Assembly (NCBI GenBank): GCA_032128415.1
Contig: JAQBGW010000063.1
Coordinates: 17,180-81,179 of the forward strand
Length of the DNA: 64,000 nucleotides
Origin: Ga0077527 sp032128415
GTDB taxonomy: Bacteria; Pseudomonadota; Gammaproteobacteria; Burkholderiales; SG8-41
Direction of reading: 5' to 3'
Below the pieces are notes generated by a model, which saw nothing but the letters and a program-made list of their open reading frames with translations, did not search any database and had not been told where the DNA came from. Shown here piece by piece: positions 1 to 8,262 of the stretch (positions are counted from its first letter, which is position 1; every line of letters starts with the position of its first letter). Made by a program: the position numbers and the translations under genes.

Positions 1-264
1 ATTCTGCTGCTCGATGAAGCCACCAGTTCACTGGACGCGGAAAGCGAACGCCAGGTTGCCGCTGCGCTGGAGCAACTCGCCCAGGGCCGTACCACGCTGG
101 TGATTGCCCACCGGCTCGCCACCGTGCGCAACGCCGACCGCATCCTGGTACTCGACCGCGGCCATCTGCACTCGACAGGCACGCATGACGAACTGCTGCG
201 CGCCGACGGGCTCTATGCCCATCTTGCGCGGTTGCAGTTCATGCATGAGGGTGAGGCAGCCTGA
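1..264 (+). CDS. ABC transporter ATP-binding protein, C-terminal end (5' truncated by window)
   Basis: The frame is open from base 1 and ends in TGA after 87 codons. It begins inside the Walker B/D-loop (LLLDEATSSLDAESE) and continues through the H-loop (LVIAHRLATV) and the usual tail (GTHDELLRADGLYAHL). DEATSSLD followed by IAHRL and GTHxELL is typical of the nucleotide-binding domain of fused permease-ATPase exporters of the MsbA/lipid-multidrug type. The permease half and Walker A lie outside the window, so the substrate cannot be named. Confidence 0.9.
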   Translation: MLLLDEATSSLDAESERQVAAALEQLAQGRTTLVIAHRLATVRNADRILVLDRGHLHSTGTHDELLRADGLYAHLARLQFMHEGEAA

Positions 265-315
265 TGGTGCCTGATGCTGCCTGATGAGTTTTTATTGTTA
301 GGAGACAAACCATCT

Positions 316-373
316 CCGTTCGCCCTGAGTTTGTCGAAGGGCGGCAGGGTTTCGACAAGCTCAGCCCGAACGG
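316..373. repeat. REP-like palindromic repeat, copy 1
   Basis: An imperfect inverted repeat: CCGTTCGCCCTGAG...TCGAAGGGC on the left and TTCGACAAGCTCAGCCCGAACGG on the right. It lies in the gap between the convergent ABC gene and the SDR gene. The same module recurs at 12205-12262 and 26334-26414. It may act as a weak bidirectional terminator or mRNA stabiliser; that is inference. Confidence 0.8.
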
Positions 374-409
374 TTTCAGGCCTTTTCTAAAGGGCAATAG
401 AAGATCGGA

Positions 410-1159
410 TCAGAACATCTGCTGTCCGCCGTCCACATAAATCAACTGTCCGCTGATCATCACCGCCGCCGGGGTGCACAGGTAACGCACCATGCCTGCG
501 ACTTCTTCCGGACGCGAACGCCGCCCCATAGGCACATTGGACGCATCGGCTCGCGCCGAGCGTCCTGCGGCACGCGCGGTATCCATTTGTCCCGGTGACA
601 CGCAATTGACGTTGATGTGATGCGCGCCGAGTTCTTTCGCCAGCGCGCGGGTCATGCCCCACAGCCCGTGTTTGCCGACCGAACCGTGTACGCGCCGTGC
701 TGCGCCGGACAGCGCGGTCATGCCGCCGAGGGTGACGATGCTGCCGCCCCCCGCGGCGATCATCGACGGCAGACAGGCCTTGGTGCAGTGGAAGGAGCCG
801 TCGAGCGTGATCGACAGCAGGCTGCGCCATTCGTCGAAACTCATGTCGATAAACGCGGTTTCCTTGCGGATTGAGGCGTTGAGCACGAGGATATCGACCT
901 TGCCGTGGCGCTTGATGATTCCCGTGACCATGGCGTTCACCGCGCCGGCGTCACTGATGTCGGCGATACAGGTCTCCGCAGTGCCTCCGGCGTCGCGGAT
1001 TTCCTGCACTACGGCGTCGGCATCCACCTTTGCCGTGCGTGCGTTGACCGCCACTGTGGCGCCGGCTTCTGCCAGTGCCAGTGCAATGGCACGGCCGATA
1101 TTGCGTGCGGCGCCGGTAACCAGCGCCACTTTTCCTGTGAGTTCCTTGCCTGCAGTCAT
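410..1159 (-). CDS. SDR family oxidoreductase with non-canonical active site
   Basis: A 249-aa short-chain dehydrogenase/reductase fold. The N-terminal cofactor motif is VTGAARNIGRAIA (residues about 14-26), followed by the NAG-like ILVLNAS and the C-terminal NCVSPGQMDT. The catalytic lysine is present (VGKHGL), but the usual Tyr of YxxxK is Gly, with His just before it, and the usual Ser is Gly (TLGGM). Classical Ser-Tyr-Lys chemistry is therefore not expected. Some SDR subgroups share such substitutions. It is divergent from the Bug gene at 1288 and may share its regulatory region. Substrate unknown; it may be a catabolic dehydrogenase or a non-catalytic homologue. Confidence 0.85.
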   Translation of the reverse strand: MTAGKELTGKVALVTGAARNIGRAIALALAEAGATVAVNARTAKVDADAVVQEIRDAGGTAETCIADISDAGAVNAMVTGIIKRHGKVDILVLNASIRKETAFIDMSFDEWRSLLSITLDGSFHCTKACLPSMIAAGGGSIVTLGGMTALSGAARRVHGSVGKHGLWGMTRALAKELGAHHINVNCVSPGQMDTARAAGRSARADASNVPMGRRSRPEEVAGMVRYLCTPAAVMISGQLIYVDGGQQMF

Positions 1160-1287
1160 GTTTTAATCCCCCTGTTTGGTGATGATTCGCTGAAATGGTG
1201 TGCCCGCGGCTGCCGGCCTACCCGGCCAATTTTACCGGCGAGCGACTAACCGTTACCATGCAACTACCTACCGGAGGAGAAAATCAG

Positions 1288-2256
1288 ATGATCACGATGC
1301 CCAGATTGTGGCTTGCGCTGTCGCTGGCGCTGATGACGTCGCTGGCCGGAGCGCAGGCCTGGCCCAGCAAACCGATCCGCGTGATTCTGTCGGTGCCCGC
1401 GGGTGCGACGCCGGATGTCACTGCGCGGCTGGTATTTCCGGGCCTGTCGCAGGAACTCGGCCAGCAACTGGTCGCCGATAATCGCCCCGGTGGCGGCGGC
1501 GTGATCGGCGCCGAAATTGCCGCCAACTCGACGCCGGACGGCTATACGCTGTTCATCAGCAGTCCCGGTGCATTGACGATACTGCCGCATCTGCGCAAAA
1601 AGGTGCCCTACGATACGCTGCGCGATTTCACGCCGATCAGCCTGATTTCGATCGGGCCGTTCGTATTGATGGCGAATCCGTCTGTACCCGCAAAAAACAT
1701 CAAGGAGCTGATTGCCCTGGCCAAAGCACAGCCCGGCAAGCTTAACTATGCGTCGGCCGGTAACGGCGTGGCCAACCATTTGGCGGGGGAGTTGTTCAAG
1801 CAGATGACCGGCACTGAAATTGTCCATGTGCCCTACAAGGGCGCGCCGCAAGCGGTGAGCGACGTTGTTGCCGGTCACATGAACCTGATGTTCAATTCAA
1901 TTGCGCCGATCCTCGGGCATATCAAGGCCGGCCGCGTGCGTGTGCTGGGCATCGCCAGCCTGCAACGCTCGCCGCAACTGCCGGATGTGCCGACGATCAG
2001 CGAATCCGGCGTTCCGGGTTTCGAGGCCGTCAACTGGTTTGGCATGTTTGCGCCGGCCAAGACGCCACAAAGTATTATCAACAAAGTCAACGCGGCCGTG
2101 GTGAAGGTCATGCATGATCCGGAAATACAGCAGCGGTTCAACAAATTTGGCGCAGATCCGGTTGGCAGTTCGGCGCAGGAGTTTTCAGCATTTGTCCGCC
2201 GCGACCTGGAGAAATACGCGAAGATTGTCAAAATTTCTGGCGCGAGAATTGACTGA
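1288..2256 (+). CDS. Bug/TctC-family tripartite tricarboxylate transporter substrate-binding protein
   Basis: A 322-aa periplasmic binding protein. The signal peptide is MITMPRLWLALSLALMTSLA ending near GAQA. The family signatures follow: WPSKPIRVILSVPAG, DNRPGGGGVIGAE, TPDGYTLF and VPYKGAPQAVSD. ATG at 1288 is chosen because GGAGGAG sits just upstream; the frame is open further upstream but lacks an RBS. Such proteins deliver carboxylated ligands to TctAB permeases or act as orphan sensors. No tctA or tctB is visible in the window. It precedes the class II aldolase gene by 26 bp and is probably co-transcribed with it. Confidence 0.92.
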   Translation: MITMPRLWLALSLALMTSLAGAQAWPSKPIRVILSVPAGATPDVTARLVFPGLSQELGQQLVADNRPGGGGVIGAEIAANSTPDGYTLFISSPGALTILPHLRKKVPYDTLRDFTPISLISIGPFVLMANPSVPAKNIKELIALAKAQPGKLNYASAGNGVANHLAGELFKQMTGTEIVHVPYKGAPQAVSDVVAGHMNLMFNSIAPILGHIKAGRVRVLGIASLQRSPQLPDVPTISESGVPGFEAVNWFGMFAPAKTPQSIINKVNAAVVKVMHDPEIQQRFNKFGADPVGSSAQEFSAFVRRDLEKYAKIVKISGARID

Positions 2257-2282
2257 GAACGTAGCCTGAAAACGCCATAGCC

Positions 2283-3086
2283 ATGGCCCAGCGATCCAGA
2301 AAAAAACACGCCATTAGCACGCGCACCGCACGGCCGCGTGTATCACGCCGCAGTACCAGCGCCGCCGAATGGCAGGTGCGCTGCGAGCTGGCTGCAGCAC
2401 ACCGGCTGATCGCGCATTCCGTGTTTGTCGATATGACCTACAACCACATTTCCGTGCGCGTGCCCGGTGAGCCGGGGCATTTTCTGGTCAAAGCCGACAA
2501 TGTGTATATGGAACAGGTGACGGCTTCCAATCTGGTCAAGTACGATCTCGACGGGCGGCAGGTCGGTGCGTCGGCATTCAAGGCGAGCCCGGCGGCGTAC
2601 AACCTGCATGCCGCGGTGCTGAAAGCGCGGCCCGACATCCACTCTGCAGTGCATACCCATACACCCGCGAATCTTGCAGTGTCGGCGCAGAAAAGCGGCT
2701 TGCTGCCGCTGACCCAGCAGGCAATGCGCTTCTACAACCGCATCGCGCGTTATCCGAACGAAGTCGATGACACGACGCGTACCGGCGCGGATCAGCTCGC
2801 TGCCGCGCTGGGTAAACATTGGGTGATGCTGTTGGAGAATCACGGCGCGCTGATTTGTGGCACGACTTTGCCCGAAGCGTATATCTATCATCACTTCTTC
2901 GAGCTGGCGTGCCGCGCGCAGATCGGCGCACTGGCGGGTGGTGCCGAGGTCATCTTGCCGGAGCCCGCGGTATGCACGGCGCGCGCGGCGAAGTTTGGCC
3001 GCATTGGAGTTTACGATTCCAGCAGCCGCGACTGGGTGGCGGGCATGGCGCTGGTCGAGAAACTGTTCCCGGATTACAAGAGTTAG
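2283..3086 (+). CDS. Class II aldolase/adducin family protein
   Basis: A 267-aa protein of the AraD/FucA class II aldolase fold. Visible signatures are the substrate-loop region HISVRVPG, the zinc-ligand pair in HSAVHTHTPANLAV, and a third histidine in LLENHGALICG, matching the three-His metal site. The first 25 residues are basic and probably disordered. The substrate is likely a hydroxylated or phosphorylated small carbonyl, but members also act as decarboxylases or dehydratases. It follows a Bug protein, so it may process the imported ligand. It converges on the hydrolase gene and overlaps its 3' end by 4 bp. Confidence 0.88.
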   Translation: MAQRSRKKHAISTRTARPRVSRRSTSAAEWQVRCELAAAHRLIAHSVFVDMTYNHISVRVPGEPGHFLVKADNVYMEQVTASNLVKYDLDGRQVGASAFKASPAAYNLHAAVLKARPDIHSAVHTHTPANLAVSAQKSGLLPLTQQAMRFYNRIARYPNEVDDTTRTGADQLAAALGKHWVMLLENHGALICGTTLPEAYIYHHFFELACRAQIGALAGGAEVILPEPAVCTARAAKFGRIGVYDSSSRDWVAGMALVEKLFPDYKS

Positions 3087-3919
3087 GCGGATTGTTTTTT
3101 AAGAAAAGCCAGCAGCATCGCCGCCATTTCCGGTTCTTTCGAAGCCCACTCTTCCGGCGGCACAACGTCGACGTCGAGGTGATCCGGAAACAAAATATTG
3201 AGTTCGGCATCAGGCAACAGGCGCGCCAGCGTTTCGCCGACTGCCTTCGGATGGGTGTTGTCGTTGCCGGGAATAACGCAGGCGGGCGCATTGAGCGAGC
3301 GCAGTTGATCTGCCGAGGCGCCGATTACCGGTAAGCCGGCCTCCTGCAGAAAGCCGGCGCTCCAATGCAGCATTGCGGCGATCATCTGGTGAGGATCCGT
3401 TGCGAGCAACCGCTCGCGGTTCGGCGGATGTGCAGCAATCAGATCCTTGAAGTGCGGCATGGTACAGACTGCAGCCATGCCGCCGGCCTGTGCCGCGGCG
3501 ATGTATTGGCCATAATATTCACGCGCAAGACGCTGCGCGGCAAAGGCGCCGCCGGTAATGCGCCACAACAGCAGGCCGCGCACCGCCTGCGGATAACGCA
3601 GTGCAAACGCCAGTGACATCCGGCAACCCGAAGAACCGCCACCCACAAACGCAGGCAGCGCACCGGCGTGCTGGAGCAGTGCATGCAGATCATCAGCCCA
3701 GACCTGGTGTTCTGCCGCGTCGCCTTCGAGCATGACGTCGGAGGCGCCGCAGTTGCGGCGGTCATGGATCAGCACACGGTATCCGGCACCGGCAATGCGT
3801 TGGGCGATAGCGCTTACTGCGGCCAGTGCACGCCGACCGCCGGGCGACAGCGCGACCCAGGGGCCGGCGCTGCCGAGGATTTCGTAGTTCAGGCTGGCAC
3901 CGTTAATGGTTGTTCTCAT
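3083..3919 (-). CDS. Alpha/beta hydrolase
   Basis: A 278-aa alpha/beta-hydrolase-fold protein. The N-terminus MRTTINGASLNYEILG is the usual first strand. The nucleophile elbow is GGGSSGCRMSLA (Ser near residue 105). A later Asp (IPGNDNTHP) and a C-terminal His (FPDHLDVD) are plausible triad partners. ATG at 3919 is preferred over an upstream TTG at 3958 because it gives the family's normal N-terminus. The oxyanion glycine string GPWVALSPGG is present. Esterase, C-C hydrolase or haloperoxidase-like roles are all possible. Divergent from the thioesterase gene. Confidence 0.85.
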   Translation of the reverse strand: MRTTINGASLNYEILGSAGPWVALSPGGRRALAAVSAIAQRIAGAGYRVLIHDRRNCGASDVMLEGDAAEHQVWADDLHALLQHAGALPAFVGGGSSGCRMSLAFALRYPQAVRGLLLWRITGGAFAAQRLAREYYGQYIAAAQAGGMAAVCTMPHFKDLIAAHPPNRERLLATDPHQMIAAMLHWSAGFLQEAGLPVIGASADQLRSLNAPACVIPGNDNTHPKAVGETLARLLPDAELNILFPDHLDVDVVPPEEWASKEPEMAAMLLAFLKKQSA

Positions 3920-3963
3920 GGTGGCCGGTATTACGCCAAGAAACAGGCCGCCCTGCAAGTGAT

Positions 3964-3991
3964 AAAAAGATCAATAAAAACAGATAGTGAC
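3964..3991 (-). repeat. AT-rich dispersed motif, copy 1
   Basis: On the minus strand it reads CTGTTTTTATTGATC, matching the core of a motif found at least eight times in the window. It lies in the divergent intergenic region between the hydrolase (3919) and thioesterase (4074) genes. It is conspicuous in GC-rich surroundings. Function unknown. Confidence 0.6.
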
Positions 3992-4073
3992 AATATTATT
4001 GCCGATAATGTACCGGACGCAGACAAAGTTCGTTCGGCTATACTCCGCCCCCATTACGATCAGGAGTCCCGCA

Positions 4074-4550
4074 TTGCCCGCAAAGAGAAAAACAGTCACC
4101 AGTACGCAGCGCCGGATGGTGCTGCCGTCCAATACGCTGCCGCAAGCCAATCGCGCGATGATTGAACAATCATTGGCCGTGGGCATGGGTCGCGCGCTGG
4201 GCCTGAAACTGAAACAACTCTCTCGCCGTCGTGTCGTGGCCACGATGAAAGTGACGGCGGACCACGTCAACCGCAGCGGTCGCATCAACGGCGGCGCGTT
4301 GATGGCGTTTGCCGACATACTCGGCGCGCTGGGCACACTGGCCAATCTGCCCGAGGGTTATCGGACGAGCACGCTGGAATCGAAGACGAATTTTTTTGCG
4401 GCTGGCGAGGGCGCTGCCCTGAAGGCAACCGCGGTACCGCTGCATATCGGCCGTACCACCATGGTGTGGCAGACGACGATCAAGAATGCCGACGGCACGA
4501 AAGTCGCGATCGTTACCCAAACGCAGATCGTGATCCCGCGCAAGACCTGA
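4074..4550 (+). CDS. PaaI-type hotdog thioesterase
   Basis: A 158-aa hotdog-fold protein. The core runs from GMGRALGLKL through HVNRSGRINGGALMAFADILGALGTLANL to STLESKTNFFAAGEG, as in PaaI/YbgC-like acyl-CoA thioesterases. The catalytic region NGGALMAFADI replaces the common HGG...D/E arrangement but keeps the acidic helix residue. TTG at 4074 is chosen because AGGAG lies 7 nt upstream; ATG at 4116 is the alternative. The expected reaction is hydrolysis of an acyl- or aryl-CoA thioester in the cytoplasm. It heads a rightward run with the exported methyltransferase and UbiD genes. Confidence 0.82.
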   Translation: MPAKRKTVTSTQRRMVLPSNTLPQANRAMIEQSLAVGMGRALGLKLKQLSRRRVVATMKVTADHVNRSGRINGGALMAFADILGALGTLANLPEGYRTSTLESKTNFFAAGEGAALKATAVPLHIGRTTMVWQTTIKNADGTKVAIVTQTQIVIPRKT

Positions 4551-4670
4551 TTCGGGATTCAGCAAGTGCCGGGTCTTGCACGACCACTCTGACTGCTCGG
4601 CATCTGGTGACCGAATCCGGTATTATCCCGCAACAGTAAAACCCCAAATTTTTCAATTCGGAGATAGTGC

Positions 4671-5507
4671 ATGAACGCAAGCATTGTTGCGCGCCGCGCC
4701 GCACTGGCACTCGCGCTGACTTATTTTGCAGTGATCCCTTTTGCGCAGGCGCAATCTGCCGCCCAGCAGGAGTTCCAGCCGGAACTCGGGCAGGATGGCA
4801 AGGACGTAATCTGGCTGCCTACTGCGCAGGCACTGGTCAATCGTATGCTCGACATGGCAAAGCTGACCGCCAAGGACATTCATTACGATCTGGGTTCCGG
4901 TGACGGCCGCACGGTAATCACAGCTGCCAAACGCGGTGCCACGGCTTTCGGTGTTGAGTACAACCCGGATATGGTGGCACTGTCGCGTCGCATTGCGGCC
5001 AAGGAGGGTGTGACTGACAAGGCTACGTTCATACACGGCGACATTTTTGAAACGGATTTTTCCAAGGCCACCGTCATTACGCTGTTTCTGTTGCCGGAAC
5101 TCAACGTCAAGCTGCGCCCCAAGATTCTCGCCATGAAGCCCGGCACTCGTGTGGCGTCGAATTCTTTCACCATGGGCGACTGGGAGGCGGACGAATCACA
5201 ACATGCAACTGATGATTGCACGAGTTATTGCACAGCCTACCTGTGGATCGTGCCGGCGACAGTTGATGGTTTCTGGGAATCGGGTAAGCTGGAATTCAAA
5301 TTCGCTCAGGAATTCCAGATGGTGCACGGCTCGGCCGGCAGCGGCGGCAAGGTATCACCGGTGCTCAACGGCCGCATGCGTGGCGATGCGATCACGTTCA
5401 ATGCGAGCGGTGGCCGATATGAAGGGAAGGTCAGCGGCGACCGTATCGAGGGCACGTTCACTTTCGCCGGCGAAGTGTCTCCCTGGGTTGCAACACGCAA
5501 GCGTTGA
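4671..5507 (+). CDS. Exported SAM-dependent methyltransferase-like protein
   Basis: A 278-aa protein with a clear signal peptide (hydrophobic residues about 9-25, ending AQAQS). A class I methyltransferase domain follows: motif I DLGSGDGRTVITAA, an acidic ligand GVEYNPD and a later FLLPELNVKLRPK. The last 90 residues (from about 190) are beta-rich and may form a separate domain. An exported SAM enzyme is odd because SAM is not normally available in the periplasm. It could be a membrane-tethered cytoplasmic enzyme or a repurposed fold. It has an upstream GGAG and stands 19 bp before the UbiD gene. Confidence 0.8.
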   Translation: MNASIVARRAALALALTYFAVIPFAQAQSAAQQEFQPELGQDGKDVIWLPTAQALVNRMLDMAKLTAKDIHYDLGSGDGRTVITAAKRGATAFGVEYNPDMVALSRRIAAKEGVTDKATFIHGDIFETDFSKATVITLFLLPELNVKLRPKILAMKPGTRVASNSFTMGDWEADESQHATDDCTSYCTAYLWIVPATVDGFWESGKLEFKFAQEFQMVHGSAGSGGKVSPVLNGRMRGDAITFNASGGRYEGKVSGDRIEGTFTFAGEVSPWVATRKR

Positions 5508-5526
5508 TCCGGATAAACGTAGAAGA

Positions 5527-7170
5527 ATGAAAAAATCCGACCGCGGCTACGCCGATCTGCACGAGCATCTCGCCGCCTTGCGCGAACGTGGTCTGCTGAT
5601 AGAAATTGACCGACCCATCGACAAGGATGCCGAAATGCATCCGCTGGTACGCTGGCAGTACGTCGGCGGCATTGAAGAGCATGAACGCAAGGCGTTTTTG
5701 TTCACCAATGTCGTCAATGCGCAGGGCCGCAAGTACAACTTCCCGGTGGTGGTCGGTGCGTTTGCCGGCAACCGGGAAATCTACGGCATCGGCATGCGCA
5801 CGCCCCTCGATCAAGTGCAGCAGCGCTGGGATCACGCCATTGCCAACCCGATTCCGCCTTGCGTCGTCGAGTCCGGCTCCTGTCAGGACGTGGTCATCAC
5901 CGGCGATGCCCTCAAGGGTGATGGCAACGGCCTTGATGCGTTGCCGATTCCGGTATCGACGCCGGGATTTGACGGCGCGCCGACGCTGACTGCGACCAAT
6001 GTCATTACCAAAGACCCTGAAACCGGCATCCAGAATCACGGTACCTATCGCGCCGGGTTGAAGGCATCTGACCGCATGGTGGTGCGCATGGCGACGCGGG
6101 TCGGCGGCGCCGGCGGCTATCGTCATTACCAGAAACACCAGAGCCGCGGCGACAAGACCATGCCGATCGCCATTGTGCTCGGCGCGCCGCCGTGCGTGGC
6201 CTTTGTGGCACCGATGAAATTGCCGATTGATCTCGACGAAGTGGGCGTGGCTGGTGGTGTCGCTGGATCACCGATCAACATGGTGCGCGCAAAAACGGTC
6301 GATCTGCTGGTGCCGGCAGAGGCTGAGATTGTCATTGAAGGTCTGATCGACACCGAATTTGTTGAACCCGAAGGCCCGTTCGGCGAATCTCACGGCCATG
6401 TGGCGCTGGAGCAATTCAACATGCCGATGCGGGTGACGGCGATTACCCATCGCAAGGATGCCATCGTCGCCTCATACCTGAGTCAGGTCACGCCCAGTGA
6501 ATCGAGCGCGATCAAGCGCGTGTCGTATGAGCCGATGTTCCTGTCGCATTTGCGCAATACGCTGGGCATCAAGGGTGTAACACGCGTGACGTTGCACGAA
6601 CGCATGACCGCACTGCGACGCATGGCGGTGGTCACGGTGGCGCAGGGCACTCCGCGCAGCGAAGTGTGGCGCGCTCTCTACGGCGTGACTTCGTTCAAGG
6701 CCGATTGCGGCAAGATCTGCATCGCGGTCAGTGACGACATTGAACCGGAGAATTCCGATGCACTGTTCTGGGCGCTGGCTTTTCGCATGAATCCGGCGGA
6801 AGACTTGCAGGTGCTCAAGCACCGCAGTCAGGGCCACGGCCCCGAGCGCGAACATGAAACTGACGACGAAGACGCGACGTTGCTGATCGACGCCACGGCC
6901 AAGGAAATACTGCCGCCCTTCGCACTGCCCAAACGCGAATACATGGAGCGCGCGCGCCAGTTGTGGGAGGAGATCGGTTTGCCGAAATTGCGGCCGCAAT
7001 CGCCGTGGTTCGGTTCACCAGTCGGCGACTGGTTGCCGGAATGGGACGAGGGCGCGCGGCGCGCAGCGACCGGGGGTTATCTCGACAATGGACTTATCAG
7101 CGAGAAAGCAAAACGCAAGGGATTGAAACCCGAGACCAGTTATCGGCCGGACGGCAACAAAAAGAAATAA
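5527..7170 (+). CDS. UbiD family prenylated-FMN-dependent decarboxylase
   Basis: A 547-aa protein of the UbiD/AroY/ferulate decarboxylase family, which decarboxylates aromatic or unsaturated acids using prenylated FMN. Family landmarks are GSCQDVVITGD, the conserved Arg region GTYRAGLKASDRMVVRM, RHYQKHQ, the catalytic Glu region VEPEGPFGESHGHVALEQ, and VTPSESSAIKR. The start is ATG 5527 (MKKSDRGYADLHEHL); the open frame extends about 380 bp upstream over the methyltransferase gene but that part is a shadow. No ubiX (prFMN synthase) is visible. The context of binding proteins and a molybdenum hydroxylase suggests aromatic-acid catabolism rather than ubiquinone synthesis. Confidence 0.92.
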   Translation: MKKSDRGYADLHEHLAALRERGLLIEIDRPIDKDAEMHPLVRWQYVGGIEEHERKAFLFTNVVNAQGRKYNFPVVVGAFAGNREIYGIGMRTPLDQVQQRWDHAIANPIPPCVVESGSCQDVVITGDALKGDGNGLDALPIPVSTPGFDGAPTLTATNVITKDPETGIQNHGTYRAGLKASDRMVVRMATRVGGAGGYRHYQKHQSRGDKTMPIAIVLGAPPCVAFVAPMKLPIDLDEVGVAGGVAGSPINMVRAKTVDLLVPAEAEIVIEGLIDTEFVEPEGPFGESHGHVALEQFNMPMRVTAITHRKDAIVASYLSQVTPSESSAIKRVSYEPMFLSHLRNTLGIKGVTRVTLHERMTALRRMAVVTVAQGTPRSEVWRALYGVTSFKADCGKICIAVSDDIEPENSDALFWALAFRMNPAEDLQVLKHRSQGHGPEREHETDDEDATLLIDATAKEILPPFALPKREYMERARQLWEEIGLPKLRPQSPWFGSPVGDWLPEWDEGARRAATGGYLDNGLISEKAKRKGLKPETSYRPDGNKKK

Positions 7171-7188
7171 CAATGCACGATCGCCATT

Positions 7189-7218
7189 AAAAAGCCGCGG
7201 CTGAATCCGCGGCTTTTT
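7189..7218. terminator. Bidirectional Rho-independent terminator
   Basis: A perfect 12-bp stem AAAAAGCCGCGG / CCGCGGCTTTTT with a 6-nt loop. A-tract and T-tract flanks allow termination of both the rightward UbiD gene and the leftward Bug gene that converge here. Confidence 0.93.
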
Positions 7219-7236
7219 AATGTTTGATGATGAAGC

Positions 7237-8214
7237 TTATCGCGGCTTGATGCCTGCAGTCTTCACCAGCTTTTGCCACTTGTCGACTTCGGCGCGTATG
7301 GTAGCAGCGAACGCCTGGGGGGTGTCCCCTTCGGTTTCCATCCCGCGATTGAGATACAGTTTTTTTACGTCATCGCGGGCCAGGATTTTGACGGACTCGG
7401 CGTGCAACAGATTGATGATGGCCTGCGGGGTTTTTGCCGGCGCCAGCAGGCCGACCCAGGATGCGTGCTGGTATCCCTTCACGCCGGACTCCGCCATCGT
7501 CGGCAGTTCGGGCGCCGCGGCGGAGCGTTTTACGCCGGTGACGGCGAGCGCGCGGATTTTTCCGGCACGGATATGCGGCAAACTGGTGGAGCTGGCGGAA
7601 AAATTGACCTGCACTTCGCCGCCAAGCAGCGCGGCCATTGCCGGCGAGCCGCCCTTGTAGGGCACCAGCAGCATTTTGGTCCCGCTCAGGTGCTGGAAGA
7701 GTTCGGTCGCCAGATGGGTGCTGGTGCCGACGCCGCTGAAAGCGCAGGTGATTGCGCCCGGTTTGCTTTTCAGCAATGCCACCAGTTCCTGGACAGATTT
7801 TGCAGCCACCGACGGATGCACGACGAGTATGTGAGGCAGATCGGCGAACTGGGTAATGGGGATGAAGTCGCGGACCGGGTTGAAGGGCATCTTACGGTGC
7901 ATTGCCGGTGTAATCGTGAACGACGCAGCGACGGCAAGCAGGGTGTAGCCGTCGGGCGCGGCCTTGGCCACGATGTCGGTTCCGGTCAGGCTGCCGGCGC
8001 CAGGCCGATTGTCTACAATAAAGTTCTGCTTCAGCACTTCACCCAGCCGGTCGGTGACGATGCGTGTGGCGATGTCGGTGGAGCCGCTCGGGCTTTGCGG
8101 CACGATGACCCGGACCGGACGTGCGGGATAGGCATCGGCAGCAGCGACTGTGGTCGCGACAAGCATTGCGACCGTACAGGTGATGGCTGCAACATGATAT
8201 TTGAATTGGCGCAT
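7237..8214 (-). CDS. Bug/TctC-family solute-binding protein
   Basis: A 325-aa periplasmic binding protein. The signal peptide runs from MRQFKYHVAAITCTVAMLVA to about residue 27 (VAAADA). Family signatures are YPARPVRVIVPQSPSG, DNRPGAGSLTGTD, APDGYTLL and VPYKGGSPAMAAL. ATG at 8214 is supported by GAGGAG 6 nt upstream; the 15 codons further upstream are discounted. Second of three Bug proteins in this region. It follows the TPP-enzyme gene by 48 bp on the same strand and may share its transcript. Confidence 0.92.
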   Translation of the reverse strand: MRQFKYHVAAITCTVAMLVATTVAAADAYPARPVRVIVPQSPSGSTDIATRIVTDRLGEVLKQNFIVDNRPGAGSLTGTDIVAKAAPDGYTLLAVAASFTITPAMHRKMPFNPVRDFIPITQFADLPHILVVHPSVAAKSVQELVALLKSKPGAITCAFSGVGTSTHLATELFQHLSGTKMLLVPYKGGSPAMAALLGGEVQVNFSASSTSLPHIRAGKIRALAVTGVKRSAAAPELPTMAESGVKGYQHASWVGLLAPAKTPQAIINLLHAESVKILARDDVKKLYLNRGMETEGDTPQAFAATIRAEVDKWQKLVKTAGIKPR

Positions 8215-8262
8215 AATTTTCTCCTCGTAGTCAGTCTGCTGGTGATTATTACTATTCAATTA

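Noticed and set aside
5149..5526. 126-codon extension of the UbiD frame
   Set aside because: It overlaps the methyltransferase C-terminus in another frame; the normal UbiD N-terminus starts at 5527.
8235..8262. Another AT-rich motif copy (ATTATTACTATTCAATTATTAT)
   Set aside because: It is AT-rich but lacks the GTTTTTATT core, so it is not counted.
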